Below, one piece after another: positions 7,092-15,558 of a DNA stretch of 53,739 bases. Source of the stretch: Microvirga sesbaniae (GTDB lineage: Bacteria > Pseudomonadota > Alphaproteobacteria > Rhizobiales > Beijerinckiaceae); NCBI RefSeq assembly GCF_025460805.1, contig NZ_JAMXFJ010000028.1, forward strand, positions 1 through 53,739, written 5' to 3'. Made by a program: the position numbers and the translations under genes. Positions within the stretch are counted from its first letter, which is position 1; the number at the start of each line of letters is the position of its first letter. Under the pieces are notes generated by a model that searched no databases, had not been told where the DNA came from, and was given only the letters and a program-made list of their open reading frames with translations.

Positions 7092-8873
7092 CTAAGGCAC
7101 CTGATGCAGTTCGCTTCCGTGCAGAAGCCGGCGGGCAATGTCAGCGGTCTGAAAGGCCGCCCGCTCGGTTGGCGAATGCGCCGCCAAGTAGCGGCCGACC
7201 CCGATCAGGATGTGCCCGCCTTGGCGGGTATCGGCCCATGTCCCAAACTGGCGCACCCCGGCTTCCAGCATCTGGCAGACATGAAACCCCGCATCCTCCC
7301 GAAGGAGCGCGTGCGCCAGCGTCGTTACCAGTTCATCGGGCGGGTGCCCCAGAGCAAGATGCCGTGCCACGAGGGATCCCACTGGATCCACCTGCCGCTG
7401 CCGGTCGAAGGCATCGAGCAATGCCGTGCGGATCTCCTGGGAGAATTGCGGGAGGTCACTCAGTCGAGGGTCGCTCTCATCCAGCAGCCGTGCGGGTGGC
7501 ACGTTCAGGTAACGGGATAGATAGACCGCCATGGCGCCGTGGAGAATGCCTCGGGTGGCCTCAGCCGCATCGTTCGGCACCGTGTCGCCCGCCGTGATCC
7601 GCTTCAGGGACTGGTGAACGGCATTGCTGTAAGTGAAGACGTGATGGGCCGTCTCCCAGTCGGGGTGTTCGTTGGCTGTCCCGAACTGCGCTACCCGGAG
7701 CGCCGCCGCATAGGCCAGGGAATGCGACAGGTCCAAAGGAGAGGCTCCAGCCCGGATGGCCGTCTTGAGAGCCTTCAGAATTGCGTTAGGGTCGTCGCCG
7801 AGGAGGGCCTCGGCCAAGGCGGCATGCTCTGACCAGGGCTCCCCGCCGTCCACACCCACAGGCAGGTCCCGGATCTCCTGGGTAGCCTGCTCGCAGAGAG
7901 CAACCAGGTCGATCGGGTGACGCCAGGCCGTTGCTTCCTCGGCTCCGTGCGCCGAGACCAGCTGACCGACCACGCTCGGCAGGACCACGGCCGCGTGCTC
8001 CCATCCGATCAGGTCCAGGCATTCGAAAGCCTTGTTGATGAAGTCGAGCAGATGCCCGCCATCGGCATAGACGCGATCCATCGCGGCCGAGACCAGCAGG
8101 TTGGCCAGGTTCGCGGGCGACACCCCGGCGGCAATTGCCGTGAGCAGGGTGCGCTCCGCCGCCTCCCGGTGCCGGACCTTGGTCCAGTGCCGCAGCCACC
8201 GCTTGAGCACAGCCGGATCAGGCCGACTGGCGAGGGGAGCTCGATCCCGCCGCGGCGGCTGGCCCGCACAGTCCGCGGCGACCCGGCGGGCGCCATGAAA
8301 CAGGGCCAGGTAGGCTTCCTCCTCCGGCAGCACCGGCAGCAGATTGCCAAAGGCTGTGAGCATGGTCAGGCCGACGCCCCAGCCGTCCCGGTTCTGGAGC
8401 CCGAAGAGCGCCACCTGCCGGATGATCTCGGAAGCTGGCACGCCAGCCGCGAGTTGGCCCCGCACGGCCTTGGCGATGACCAAGTCGAGATTGTGGGCCA
8501 AGCCCTCCTGCAACCGGCGCCGCCAATGTCCGGCGGGGTCGGCGTGGCCGAAGACAGCCCTTACCCACACTTCGCCGGGCTCGCGGACCTCGACCGGGCA
8601 GGTCGGCACATCGTCGGCCCAGAGGTCGAACGTGCAGCCGCTCGCCAGATCGAACCGGGCGTGATGCCAGTGACAGGTCAGGATCCCATCCGCGATGCTG
8701 CCACGCTCCAGCGGGAAACCCATGTGCGGGCATCGGTTGTCGAGCGCGAAGACCTGTCCTTGATCGTAGACGAGAAGGATCGGCGGATGCCGGCCGTGCA
8801 CGACGAGCCGACCCTTGTCCTTCAGCTCGTCGAGGCTGCAGGCCCGCACAAACTCCGAGGTCAGCGTATCCAT
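7092..8873 (-). CDS. Rieske [2Fe-2S] protein with long helical C-terminal region
   Basis: A 593-residue protein. The N-terminal 105 residues are a Rieske domain with both cluster motifs: CPHMGFPL (C-x-H) and CHWHHARFDL (C-x-x-H), spaced as in ferredoxin-type and oxygenase-type Rieske proteins. The remaining 480 or so residues are helix-rich, with conserved-looking blocks such as LVSAAMDRVYADGGHLLDF and THHVFTYSNAVHQSL-like segments (AHHVFTYSNAVHQSL here). No oxygenase catalytic domain (2-His-1-carboxylate) is recognised. Proteins of this build are usually annotated only as Rieske 2Fe-2S proteins. The role is probably electron transfer or an uncharacterised oxidation. There are no obvious redox partners nearby; the neighbours are DNA repair genes. 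Confidence 0.8.
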   Translation of the reverse strand: MDTLTSEFVRACSLDELKDKGRLVVHGRHPPILLVYDQGQVFALDNRCPHMGFPLERGSIADGILTCHWHHARFDLASGCTFDLWADDVPTCPVEVREPGEVWVRAVFGHADPAGHWRRRLQEGLAHNLDLVIAKAVRGQLAAGVPASEIIRQVALFGLQNRDGWGVGLTMLTAFGNLLPVLPEEEAYLALFHGARRVAADCAGQPPRRDRAPLASRPDPAVLKRWLRHWTKVRHREAAERTLLTAIAAGVSPANLANLLVSAAMDRVYADGGHLLDFINKAFECLDLIGWEHAAVVLPSVVGQLVSAHGAEEATAWRHPIDLVALCEQATQEIRDLPVGVDGGEPWSEHAALAEALLGDDPNAILKALKTAIRAGASPLDLSHSLAYAAALRVAQFGTANEHPDWETAHHVFTYSNAVHQSLKRITAGDTVPNDAAEATRGILHGAMAVYLSRYLNVPPARLLDESDPRLSDLPQFSQEIRTALLDAFDRQRQVDPVGSLVARHLALGHPPDELVTTLAHALLREDAGFHVCQMLEAGVRQFGTWADTRQGGHILIGVGRYLAAHSPTERAAFQTADIARRLLHGSELHQVP

Positions 8874-9184
8874 TGCGGCCTCCGTTCATCAGCCGCTCGC
8901 TTTGTGGGGCTTGGTGAGCTCCCACTGCGGACTATACCAGACCAGCAGCATCTTCGTTAGGCGGGCCGTCAGGACCATCAGGCACCGCCGTACTCAGGCG
9001 GGCGAGCCCACCACCTGGTGATCCAATGCTCACCAAGCCGAATAGACGGTCGGCTCGGTTCACGGTCGGACCGGGGTCCGTTACATACCTGTGCTGAACT
9101 GTTTTTCCGATCTCCGGAAGCATGGCACGCCACTGGGCCTGACGGCATACTGGGGCCACACAGGCGTGTCAGACTTACAGGATC

Positions 9185-10345
9185 ATGGGCAACCGCCGGA
9201 CCATGTTAGATCCCGATCACGATCATTCCAGCGCCGACCCGATCTCAGGCTCCGGTGAACCATCCCGCGGGCCGGAGCCGCAGCGCCGGATCGTGCATGT
9301 GGATCTTGATGCCTTCTACGCCAGCGTGGAGCAGCGGGACAATCCGGAGCTGCGGGGCAAGCCGGTCGCCGTCGGCGGCTCCCGCGAGAGGGGCGTGGTG
9401 GCCGCTGCCAGTTACGAGGCCCGGCGCTTCGGCGTGCATTCAGCTATGCCCTCAGTCACGGCCCGCCGGAAGTGCCCCGATTTGATCTTCGTGAAGCCAC
9501 GGTTCGATGTCTACCGTGAGGTCTCGCGCCAGATCCGGGAGATCTTTTACGGGTACACCCCGCTGGTTGAGCCGCTGTCGCTCGACGAGGCTTACCTTGA
9601 TGTAACCGAGAACCTGAAGGGCATTCCTTATGCCACTCAGGTGGCCCGGGAGATCCGGGCTAGGATCTGGCAGGAGACGCAGCTGACGTCCTCGGCCGGG
9701 ATTAGCTTCAACAAGTTCCTGGCCAAGATGGCGTCCGACCAAAACAAGCCGAACGGTCAGTTCGTGATCACGCCGGAGATGGGGCCAGCCTTCGTCGAGA
9801 GCCTTCCGGTCGGCAAGTTTCATGGCATCGGTCCGGCCACAGCCAGGAAGATGAATGAGCTCGGGATCTTCACCGGCCTGGATCTGAAGGCCCAGTCGCT
9901 GAGCTTCCTGCAGGAGCGCTTCGGCAAGGCTGGAACCCACTATTACTGGATCGCCCGAGCCGTCGACCATCGCCCTGTCAAGCCCGACCGCATCCGAAAG
10001 TCAGTCGGTGCTGAGAACACCTTCGAGAAGGACCTGCTGGGCGTCGACGAGATGCAGGCAGCGCTCCAGCCGGTCATCGACAAGGTCTGGCGATACTGCG
10101 ATCAGACAGGCGTTCGGGGCCGAACGGTGACGCTTAAGGTGAAGTTTTCCGACTTTCAGCAGATCACTCGCAGCCGTACGCTGACGGGCTTCATCGAAAG
10201 CCGATCAAGTCTTGAGCAAACCAGCGTCGATCTTCTGAAGATGTTGTTTCCTTTGGACAAGAGCGTCCGCCTGCTGGGCGTGTCCCTGTCAACTCTGAAC
10301 ACGGACGACGAGACCGAAAGCCCGCAGCTATCCTTCGAGCTGTAA
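9185..10345 (+). CDS. dinB: DNA polymerase IV (Y-family translesion polymerase)
   Basis: A 386-residue Y-family polymerase. It shows the first catalytic motif HVDLDAFYASVEQ, the VAAASYEARRFGVHSAM block, the second catalytic motif EPLSLDEAYLDV, the SSAGISFNKFLAKMASDQNK palm segment and the helix-hairpin-helix KFHGIGPATARKMNELGI. The little-finger domain follows and the protein ends in QLSFEL, a good match to the beta-clamp binding motif. It carries out error-prone bypass synthesis. The first ATG (9185) gives a 35-residue leader; ATG 9203 is an alternative. The ligase gene follows 60 bases downstream on the same strand, so co-transcription is possible. Confidence 0.92.
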   Translation: MGNRRTMLDPDHDHSSADPISGSGEPSRGPEPQRRIVHVDLDAFYASVEQRDNPELRGKPVAVGGSRERGVVAAASYEARRFGVHSAMPSVTARRKCPDLIFVKPRFDVYREVSRQIREIFYGYTPLVEPLSLDEAYLDVTENLKGIPYATQVAREIRARIWQETQLTSSAGISFNKFLAKMASDQNKPNGQFVITPEMGPAFVESLPVGKFHGIGPATARKMNELGIFTGLDLKAQSLSFLQERFGKAGTHYYWIARAVDHRPVKPDRIRKSVGAENTFEKDLLGVDEMQAALQPVIDKVWRYCDQTGVRGRTVTLKVKFSDFQQITRSRTLTGFIESRSSLEQTSVDLLKMLFPLDKSVRLLGVSLSTLNTDDETESPQLSFEL

Positions 10346-10405
10346 ACGATCTCCAGCAGAAACTCACTCGGAACCCTGGCTCACTGCGATTGTTTGTTCC
10401 TGACT

Positions 10406-11428
10406 ATGGTCAAGGTACAACCCAAGCTCAGGCGGGTCGCCGGAATACGCCAAGCCGCGCTCCCCAAACACATCCCCGTGGACTTGGCCGTGCTCGAAAA
10501 GCAGGCGCCGGACGGAGACGACTGGCTGCACGAGATCAAGTTCGACGGATACCGCATGCTGGCCCGGATTGAGAACGGGCGAGCCCGGCTGGTGACCCGC
10601 AACGACCAGGATTGGACGGCTCGCTTTCCCGAGCTGACAGAAGCCTTCGCATCCTTCGATCGGTCCGGAACCGTCTTCGATGGGGAGATCGTCAGGCTCA
10701 AGCAGGACGGCATCAGCTCGTTTGCAGCCCTGCAGGAGGCGCTCTCGAACGAAGAGACGGCAGACTTGGTCTACTACGCCTTCGATCTCCTGTTCCTCGA
10801 CGGCGTCGATCTCCGCGGATCGGCGCTGGAGAGCCGAAAGCAGCTTCTCGCTAAGGCCCTAGGCGATGCTCCCGCCAACATACGTTTGAGCGAGCACCGG
10901 GTCGGCGGCGGAAAGGGCTTCTTCTCACAAGCCTGTGGCCTGAAGCTTGAAGGGATCATCTCGAAGCGGCGTCATTCCCTCTATTCCGGGACCCGGAACC
11001 CCGACTGGATCAAGGTGAAGTGCCTCAACACCGAAGAGTTCGTCATCATCGGCTACACCGAGCCGCAGCGATCGCGGGTCGGGTTCGGCGCTCTCCTCGT
11101 CGGCTATTACACGCCCTCCGGAGAGCTGAAATACGCCGGCAAGGTTGGAACGGGATACTCGCGCGAGTTCCTGGAAGCCTTTCAATCAAAGCTGCAGCGG
11201 ATCGAGCAAGAGAAGCCGACAGCTGTCCTGCCGAAGGGAACCTACATGCGGGCGCGGGTGCATTGGGTCAAGCCGCGTTACTTGGCACAGGTCGAATTCA
11301 CGGAGTGGACGCGAGACAACATTTTACGCCATCCGAGCTTCCTTGGCCTGCGCGAAGACAAGCATCCGCGTGAGATCATAGTTGATCGCCGGCGAGTGGA
11401 GCCGGTGAAGGCGGGCCGGCGCTCTTGA
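10406..11428 (+). CDS. ATP-dependent DNA ligase, LigD ligase-domain type
   Basis: About 340 residues covering the nucleotidyltransferase and OB domains of LigD-type ligases used in non-homologous end joining. The adenylated lysine motif is EIKFDGYRML; later motifs are FDGEIVRL, YYAFDLLFLDG, LEGIISKRRHSLY and DWIKVKC. The C-terminal OB part has YAGKVGTGYSREFL and ARVHWVKPRYLAQVEFTEWT. It lacks the polymerase and phosphoesterase domains of full LigD, and no ku gene is in the window. I chose ATG 10406; the frame also opens at a TTG at 10394. It follows dinB closely, which suggests a repair operon. Confidence 0.88.
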   Translation: MVKVQPKLRRVAGIRQAALPKHIPVDLAVLEKQAPDGDDWLHEIKFDGYRMLARIENGRARLVTRNDQDWTARFPELTEAFASFDRSGTVFDGEIVRLKQDGISSFAALQEALSNEETADLVYYAFDLLFLDGVDLRGSALESRKQLLAKALGDAPANIRLSEHRVGGGKGFFSQACGLKLEGIISKRRHSLYSGTRNPDWIKVKCLNTEEFVIIGYTEPQRSRVGFGALLVGYYTPSGELKYAGKVGTGYSREFLEAFQSKLQRIEQEKPTAVLPKGTYMRARVHWVKPRYLAQVEFTEWTRDNILRHPSFLGLREDKHPREIIVDRRRVEPVKAGRRS

Positions 11429-11810
11429 GATTCAATGTTCAGAAAGGGCGACGAGCAGATTTCTGATAGGTATCCTTTGCGAATGCCTCATGGCAGGAGC
11501 AGCACTGTGTTTGCTTGGATTCATGCCGAGGTTGGTAACAACGGCGTCCTAGAATACATCGTGCAAAGACCGAGATGACAATCCGCAGGAGCCCTCAGAT
11601 CGGGACCAACTCCAGAGGGGAGCTTCGTATGCCCATGATGCTCCAGACCTTGGCGAGCGATCGGTAATTGACCTTGCGCGACAAGATCCTGTGAACTCAT
11701 TCCAGCATGGATGTTGAGGAGGCCGCCTTCTGGTGATTTCAATGTCAGGCGGCAAACCTTTTGCCCATCAGGTGGCCGCGAGATTTAACCTTATTGGGAG
11801 GTTCTCACCC
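11429..11810. other. No gene seen
   Basis: About 380 bases between the ligase and the HU-like gene. Short frames occur on both strands but none resembles a known protein. The region probably carries the HU promoter. Confidence 0.45.
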
Positions 11811-12281
11811 GTGGCAAAAACTGCAACCAAGACCACAACGAAGAAGGCGCCGGCCCGCAAAGCGGCCGCATCGAAGACAGTATCGGCCAAAGCGCCAGAA
11901 ACTGCTAGCGCAGCAGCCAAGAAGCCAACGAAGGTGGCGGCACCGAATGTGGCCAGCAAAGCAGCCCCAAAGGCAGCGAAGAAGTCTATCAGCAAGTCGG
12001 CCAACCCGATCCTGACCCTGCGCCACATTGCCGAGCAGCTGTCGGAATCACATGAACTGCCTAAGCGCCTAGCCAACGAGATGCTGACCCAGGTGGTCGA
12101 GATGATCGCCAAGAGCCTGAAGAAGGGCGACAAGATCCGCCTGACCGGTCTCGGTATTCTGCAGGTACGCAAGCGTGCCGCCCGTACAGGCCGCAATCCG
12201 CAGACCGGCGAGCCGATCAAGATCAAGGCGTCAAAGAAGATCGCCTTCCGGCCCGCTAAGGAGCTAAAGGAAGCAGTCTGA
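11811..12281 (+). CDS. HU-family DNA-binding protein with Lys/Ala-rich N-terminal tail
   Basis: A 156-residue protein. Residues 1-65 are a low-complexity, histone H1-like tail (repeats such as KKAPARKAAASK and APKAAKKSISK). The remaining 90 residues are an HU/IHF fold: LRHIAEQLSESHELPKRLAN, MIAKSLKKGDKIRLTGLGIL, the DNA-minor-groove arm RTGRNPQTGEPIKIKASK and KIAFRPAKELKEAV. It probably compacts DNA or stabilises replicon structure. I chose GTG 11811, with GGAG 10 bases upstream, because the upstream ORF extension to 11733 does not look like HU. Similar tailed HU proteins are known in alphaproteobacteria and in Bordetella-like histones. Confidence 0.85.
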   Translation: MAKTATKTTTKKAPARKAAASKTVSAKAPETASAAAKKPTKVAAPNVASKAAPKAAKKSISKSANPILTLRHIAEQLSESHELPKRLANEMLTQVVEMIAKSLKKGDKIRLTGLGILQVRKRAARTGRNPQTGEPIKIKASKKIAFRPAKELKEAV

Positions 12282-12306
12282 CCGAAACCTGAAGGGCCAA
12301 GAGCAC

Positions 12307-12330
12307 GCCCCGCCAAGTTCCTGGCGGGGC
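12307..12330 (+). terminator. Stem-loop after the HU gene
   Basis: GCCCCGCCA (12307-12315) pairs perfectly with TGGCGGGGC (12322-12330) around a 6-base loop, 25 bases after the HU stop. No T-run follows, so it may terminate weakly or protect the mRNA end. Confidence 0.55.
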
Positions 12331-12507
12331 GAGTCTGCAGTCGTATGGTAGGTCTAATGATCTTCACGGAGAGCGTGTAACATAGGATGGCAGGTGCAGT
12401 TAAAGAATTGAAGGAGCGAGCCGAAATAACCGGACGGCGCCGAGCCTTGGAAGGGGGTTGTGCAGTGTCATGGGGATGTCGCCGCCATCAATCGCGCGCC
12501 CCTGCGG

Positions 12508-12849
12508 TCAGGCCCCGAGTAGCCTTCGCGCCAACACCGACTGCATGTCGCGTCGGCCATCTGCGATCAGGTAGATGATGACCTGTTCACCTGTTATGCG
12601 GTAGATCGCACGGTACGGTTTGAACAAAGCCTGCCGATACTCTTTGATGCCCAATGCGACCAATTCTTTCGGATAACTCCCGCGCTCTGGAAAGTGTGAC
12701 AAGTTCTCCACCATCGCCATCAGCTGATCTAATACGTGGTTGGCGCTAGCGACGGTGTCATACTCCGCGATGTAGTCGTAAATCGACTCCAAGTCCTGTT
12801 CAGCGCCCTCGGTGAGCAGGACATTGTACCCCGCGGGCGGTTTTGCCAT
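12508..12849 (-). CDS. ParE/RelE-superfamily toxin
   Basis: A 113-residue protein with the ParE-like layout: LTEGAEQDLESIYDYIAEYD, then a helical hairpin, then KEYRQALFKPYRAIYRITGE and the C-terminal strand VIIYLIADGRRDMQSVL. ParE toxins poison DNA gyrase while RelE toxins cleave mRNA; the sequence does not settle which, although the DGRRD...L ending is common in ParE. Its ATG overlaps the stop of the upstream antitoxin by one base (TGATG at 12851-12847), a sign of translational coupling. Confidence 0.8.
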   Translation of the reverse strand: MAKPPAGYNVLLTEGAEQDLESIYDYIAEYDTVASANHVLDQLMAMVENLSHFPERGSYPKELVALGIKEYRQALFKPYRAIYRITGEQVIIYLIADGRRDMQSVLARRLLGA

Positions 12850-13124
12850 CAGGCTCTTGCCCGTTTGGCACGCAAGCGAGCGACGATCTCAGCTGCCGGC
12901 TTGGTCTTGCCTGCGGCCACGTCCTGGTTGCCCAGAGCCAGGATTTTCAGAAGCGCCAGTGTTTCCTGGGTTTCCTCAAACGAGGCAACGTCCTGCAGGA
13001 CGGCTTTAGCTTCGCCGTTCTGTGTGATGACCAGCGGCTCCCGCCGTTCGGCTAGGTTGGTCAAAACCTCGGCGGCGTTGGCTTTGAGGTAGCTGATAGG
13101 CTTGACTTGAGATGAGTAGCGCAA
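12849..13124 (-). CDS. Phd/YefM-type antitoxin
   Basis: About 91 residues. The N-terminal DNA-binding part reads RYSSQVKPISYLKANAAEVL, then REPLVITQNGEAKAVLQDVASFEE, a clear Phd/YefM pattern. The C-terminal helix, rich in Ala, Lys and Arg, should bind the toxin. The TTG at 13124 is the best start because GGGGG lies 7 bases upstream and the family begins here; the frame stays open to 13307 but that part has no family resemblance. It forms an operon with the ParE-like toxin and is probably autoregulated through the palindrome upstream. Confidence 0.8.
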   Translation of the reverse strand: MRYSSQVKPISYLKANAAEVLTNLAERREPLVITQNGEAKAVLQDVASFEETQETLALLKILALGNQDVAAGKTKPAAEIVARLRAKRARA

Positions 13125-13145
13125 TGGTGTGCCCCCGGCAATTAG

Positions 13146-13178
13146 ATAAGACCGAATATAGACTTTTAAAGGTCTTAT
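13146..13178. promoter_or_regulatory. Inverted repeat, likely operator of the toxin-antitoxin operon
   Basis: ATAAGACC (13146-13153) and GGTCTTAT (13171-13178) form a perfect 8-base inverted repeat around 17 bases. Between them GACTTTTAAAGGTC is nearly palindromic and overlaps the second arm. It lies 22 bases upstream of the antitoxin start, in an AT-rich promoter-like stretch, as expected for Phd autorepression. Confidence 0.6.
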
Positions 13179-13339
13179 AGCAAGCAGCGTTGAGCCAATC
13201 TCCCTTGCCATCTTGCGTCGGTCCGGCGGAGATCGCCCGGCACGGCGCGAGCTTGCTCGCCTGCAACGCCGACCTGAACCGGTCGACAGCTCTTTTCCGG
13301 CACGCACGCTACTTCGTTACAGAGCTTTCGTAAAGATCA

Positions 13340-13858
13340 TTAGAACATCCCGATACCCATTCCTGTCGCGAGTGCAGCCCCGAGTTCTTCGCAGCGCTTC
13401 AGATCGTCTGCACTGATGATCTTAGAGGCTAGGATTGCCTCCGGCGTCTGCGCATGGGTGCAGACGATCAGTGGATCAGCTATGGCCTTGAGCCGCCAGC
13501 CGGTTGCAATGCGCTCAACCTGACGGGCTGCGTTGTGACCGTCACTGCCGGCGCAGATCAGCGTCGCGTAGGGACGCCCGCTGATCCGGTCAAGCGCCGG
13601 ATAGTAGGTCCGGTCGAAGAAGTCCTTCATCAGCCCGGCAATCGCTGCCAAATTCTCGGGAGTGCCGAAGATATAGCCGTCCGCCTCGAGGAGATCTGCC
13701 GCGTGGGCCACCGGTGCCGGAAGCAGGTGAACGCGAACAGTCGGCTCCGAAGCTGCCCCACGGGCAGCCGCCTCGACCATCTGACGGGTGCCACCGGTCA
13801 TCGAATGATACACGATCAGCAAAGTCTTGGTCGTGCCTGGGTGCGATAGGTCGTCCAT
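13340..13858 (-). CDS. Flavodoxin-like / NAD(P)H-dependent oxidoreductase family protein
   Basis: A 172-residue flavodoxin fold. The phosphate-binding loop is IVYHSMTGGTRQMVEAAARG, followed by LLEADGYIFGTPENLAAIAG and MKDFFDRTYYPALDRISGRP, typical of small FMN-dependent reductases. The AGSDGHNAARQVERIATGW segment follows the usual flavin-binding loop. It may reduce quinones or nitro compounds. It stands alone beside recombinase copy A, so it may be cargo or simply a neighbour. The substrate cannot be told. Confidence 0.75.
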   Translation of the reverse strand: MDDLSHPGTTKTLLIVYHSMTGGTRQMVEAAARGAASEPTVRVHLLPAPVAHAADLLEADGYIFGTPENLAAIAGLMKDFFDRTYYPALDRISGRPYATLICAGSDGHNAARQVERIATGWRLKAIADPLIVCTHAQTPEAILASKIISADDLKRCEELGAALATGMGIGMF

Positions 13859-13939
13859 TGGCTGAAATCCCAGACCCGACAGGTCACATCCGTACGATCT
13901 ACCAAGTTCCAGCTGCTTGCGAAATCGACCACCGATCCA

Positions 13940-14908
13940 TCAGGTATCAATATTTGCATTCAGGGGGTGGAGGTCTCGGACCATGTGGTGGAGGCGGGAG
14001 GTGTCGAGGTGAGTGTAGATCTGGGTGGTCTCGATGCCGGCATGTCCCAGCAGCTCCTGCAGCACGCGCAGGTCGGTGCCGCCGGCATGCATGTGGGTGG
14101 CGAAGGCATGGCGCAGCACGTGCGGGGAGACCCGCTCGGGGCTCGACAGCCCTGCCGCCAGCGCCGCCTCCTTGATCTCCAGCAGGGCCGCCTGGCGCGT
14201 GAGCGCCTTGGCCCCGTGGCGCACCGGGTGGAACAGCCAGGGGGAGGGCGCTCCGCCGGCATAGGCCGCAGCCAGCCGCTGCCAGAGGGCGATGGCCTCA
14301 ATCGCCCGTTCGTGCAGCGGCACGAGGCGCTGCTTGTCGCCCTTGCCGCGCACCAGCAGCATGCGGGTGTCCGCGGGCGCGGCATCGGCGGGCAGGGCCA
14401 GGGCTTCGCTGATGCGCATGCCCGAGGCATAGAGCGTCTCGAACAGGGCCGCCCGCCGGGCATAGCCGGCCTGCCGGTAGAGCCCCACCGAGGGATCGGC
14501 GGCGAGCCGGTGGGCGGTCTCCAGGAGGGCTTCGGTCTCGGCGATGGAGAGGACGAACGGCAGCTTGCGCGACCGCTTCATGGCAGTGAGATGGGCGGTG
14601 GGATCGCGCGAGCCGAGGTCTTCGGCGATCAGGAACTTGTGCAAGCCGCGCGCCACGGTGATCCTGCGGGCGATGGTCGAGCCGGCGTAGCCGCGCCCAT
14701 CGAGACCGGCGATGTAGTCCCGGATCTGCTCCAGGCCGACCTCGTCCAGGCCGAGGTGGTTTTCCTCCAGCCAGGTGAGGTAACAGTTCAGATCATCGGT
14801 GTAGGTGGCGATGGTGCCCGCCGAGGCCCCGAGCTCGGTGGCCAGGGCGTCGAGCCAGAGCTGGGCCAGCCGCTGGTTGGTGCGGATAGGATCCTCCTGC
14901 GGGAGCAC
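13940..14908 (-). CDS. Tyrosine recombinase, copy A (good start codon lost)
   Basis: A 322-residue XerC/D-like recombinase. The core-binding domain is at about 10-100. The catalytic set is visible: Arg in YASGMRISEAL, Lys in VRGKGDKQRLVPL, His-x-x-Arg in SPHVLRHAFATHMH, His in LLGHAGIETTQ and the nucleophile Tyr in QIYTHLDT. It matches copy B (45256) almost throughout, with small changes such as DLGS for ELGS and HER for HGR. In copy B the start is an ATG after AGGAGG; here the same codon is ATC, so translation would need the upstream GTG at 14908. The C-terminus (LNANIDT) also differs. Copy A may be poorly expressed. Confidence 0.85.
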   Translation of the reverse strand: MLPQEDPIRTNQRLAQLWLDALATELGASAGTIATYTDDLNCYLTWLEENHLGLDEVGLEQIRDYIAGLDGRGYAGSTIARRITVARGLHKFLIAEDLGSRDPTAHLTAMKRSRKLPFVLSIAETEALLETAHRLAADPSVGLYRQAGYARRAALFETLYASGMRISEALALPADAAPADTRMLLVRGKGDKQRLVPLHERAIEAIALWQRLAAAYAGGAPSPWLFHPVRHGAKALTRQAALLEIKEAALAAGLSSPERVSPHVLRHAFATHMHAGGTDLRVLQELLGHAGIETTQIYTHLDTSRLHHMVRDLHPLNANIDT

Positions 14909-14929
14909 CCTGCCACGGCACCGGTTACC

Positions 14930-14944
14930 GACTTCTTGTCAAAA
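14930..14944 (-). repeat. 15-base edge motif TTTTGACAAGAAGTC, copy 1
   Basis: It reads TTTTGACAAGAAGTC on the minus strand, just upstream of recombinase copy A, at the point where its similarity to the copy B locus ends. The same 15 bases occur at 17588-17602 and 45199-45213. It could be part of an element end or recombination site. Confidence 0.55.
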
Positions 14945-15006
14945 CTCCGAAGAACCCGCCCGCCACGATTTAAATTCCCGGCAGAGCTCTTCCAACCCGA
15001 CTGGTT

Positions 15007-15354
15007 TCATACTCTCAGGGTCTTGAGCTTGTTTCGGCGGTTCGGGTCTAGCTTCAGCGGGAGTACCGTCACAATCATCTGTTCGCGTGGCTGGTAGACG
15101 ATCCTTACCTTCGAGGATGCTGAGAGATTGCGGCGTGTCAGCTTGGCGATGACCATGACCCTAGGGTAGGGGTCCCAATACGGGCTCGCAAAGGCAGCCC
15201 GATACTTGAGCTCGATTCGATCGACGAGGTCGATCAGAGAGGCAGGGTCATAATCGTCGAGATTGTAGCGCTCGCGGAAGCGCCGGAGTGCATGGATCGT
15301 CCAGTGGCGTTCAATCGCCGCCATGATGGCTTGATCAGGCTCGGTGGAGGTCAT
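15007..15354 (-). CDS. Unknown protein, 115 residues
   Basis: The likely protein begins at ATG 15354 and contains HWTIHALRRFRERYNLDDYD near its start, LIDLVDRIELKYRAAF in the middle and a basic strand-rich end (KVRIVYQPREQMIVTVLPLK). The end loosely recalls the last strands of RelE-fold nucleases, but the evidence is weak. The open frame continues to 15654 without family resemblance. It is divergent from the MbcA/ParS-like antitoxin gene at 15559, with 200 bases between them. A toxin role is a guess only. Confidence 0.5.
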   Translation of the reverse strand: MTSTEPDQAIMAAIERHWTIHALRRFRERYNLDDYDPASLIDLVDRIELKYRAAFASPYWDPYPRVMVIAKLTRRNLSASSKVRIVYQPREQMIVTVLPLKLDPNRRNKLKTLRV

Positions 15355-15558
15355 GACCGTTCGACAGAGAACCTCGTACCCATGATCAGGATTATGTTTC
15401 ACGTCAGCGCGATTGCAATCGCAATCTCCGACAGAATTGGCCGTCATCAGCCGTGATGCTAGACTCTGTCTGTGGTTGGGAAGGCGCTCGCCGAACGAAC
15501 TCATGACGACCGAGGCGGGCCAGTTCCTGCCCTGAAACTTCTTCGCGGGAGAGAGCAC

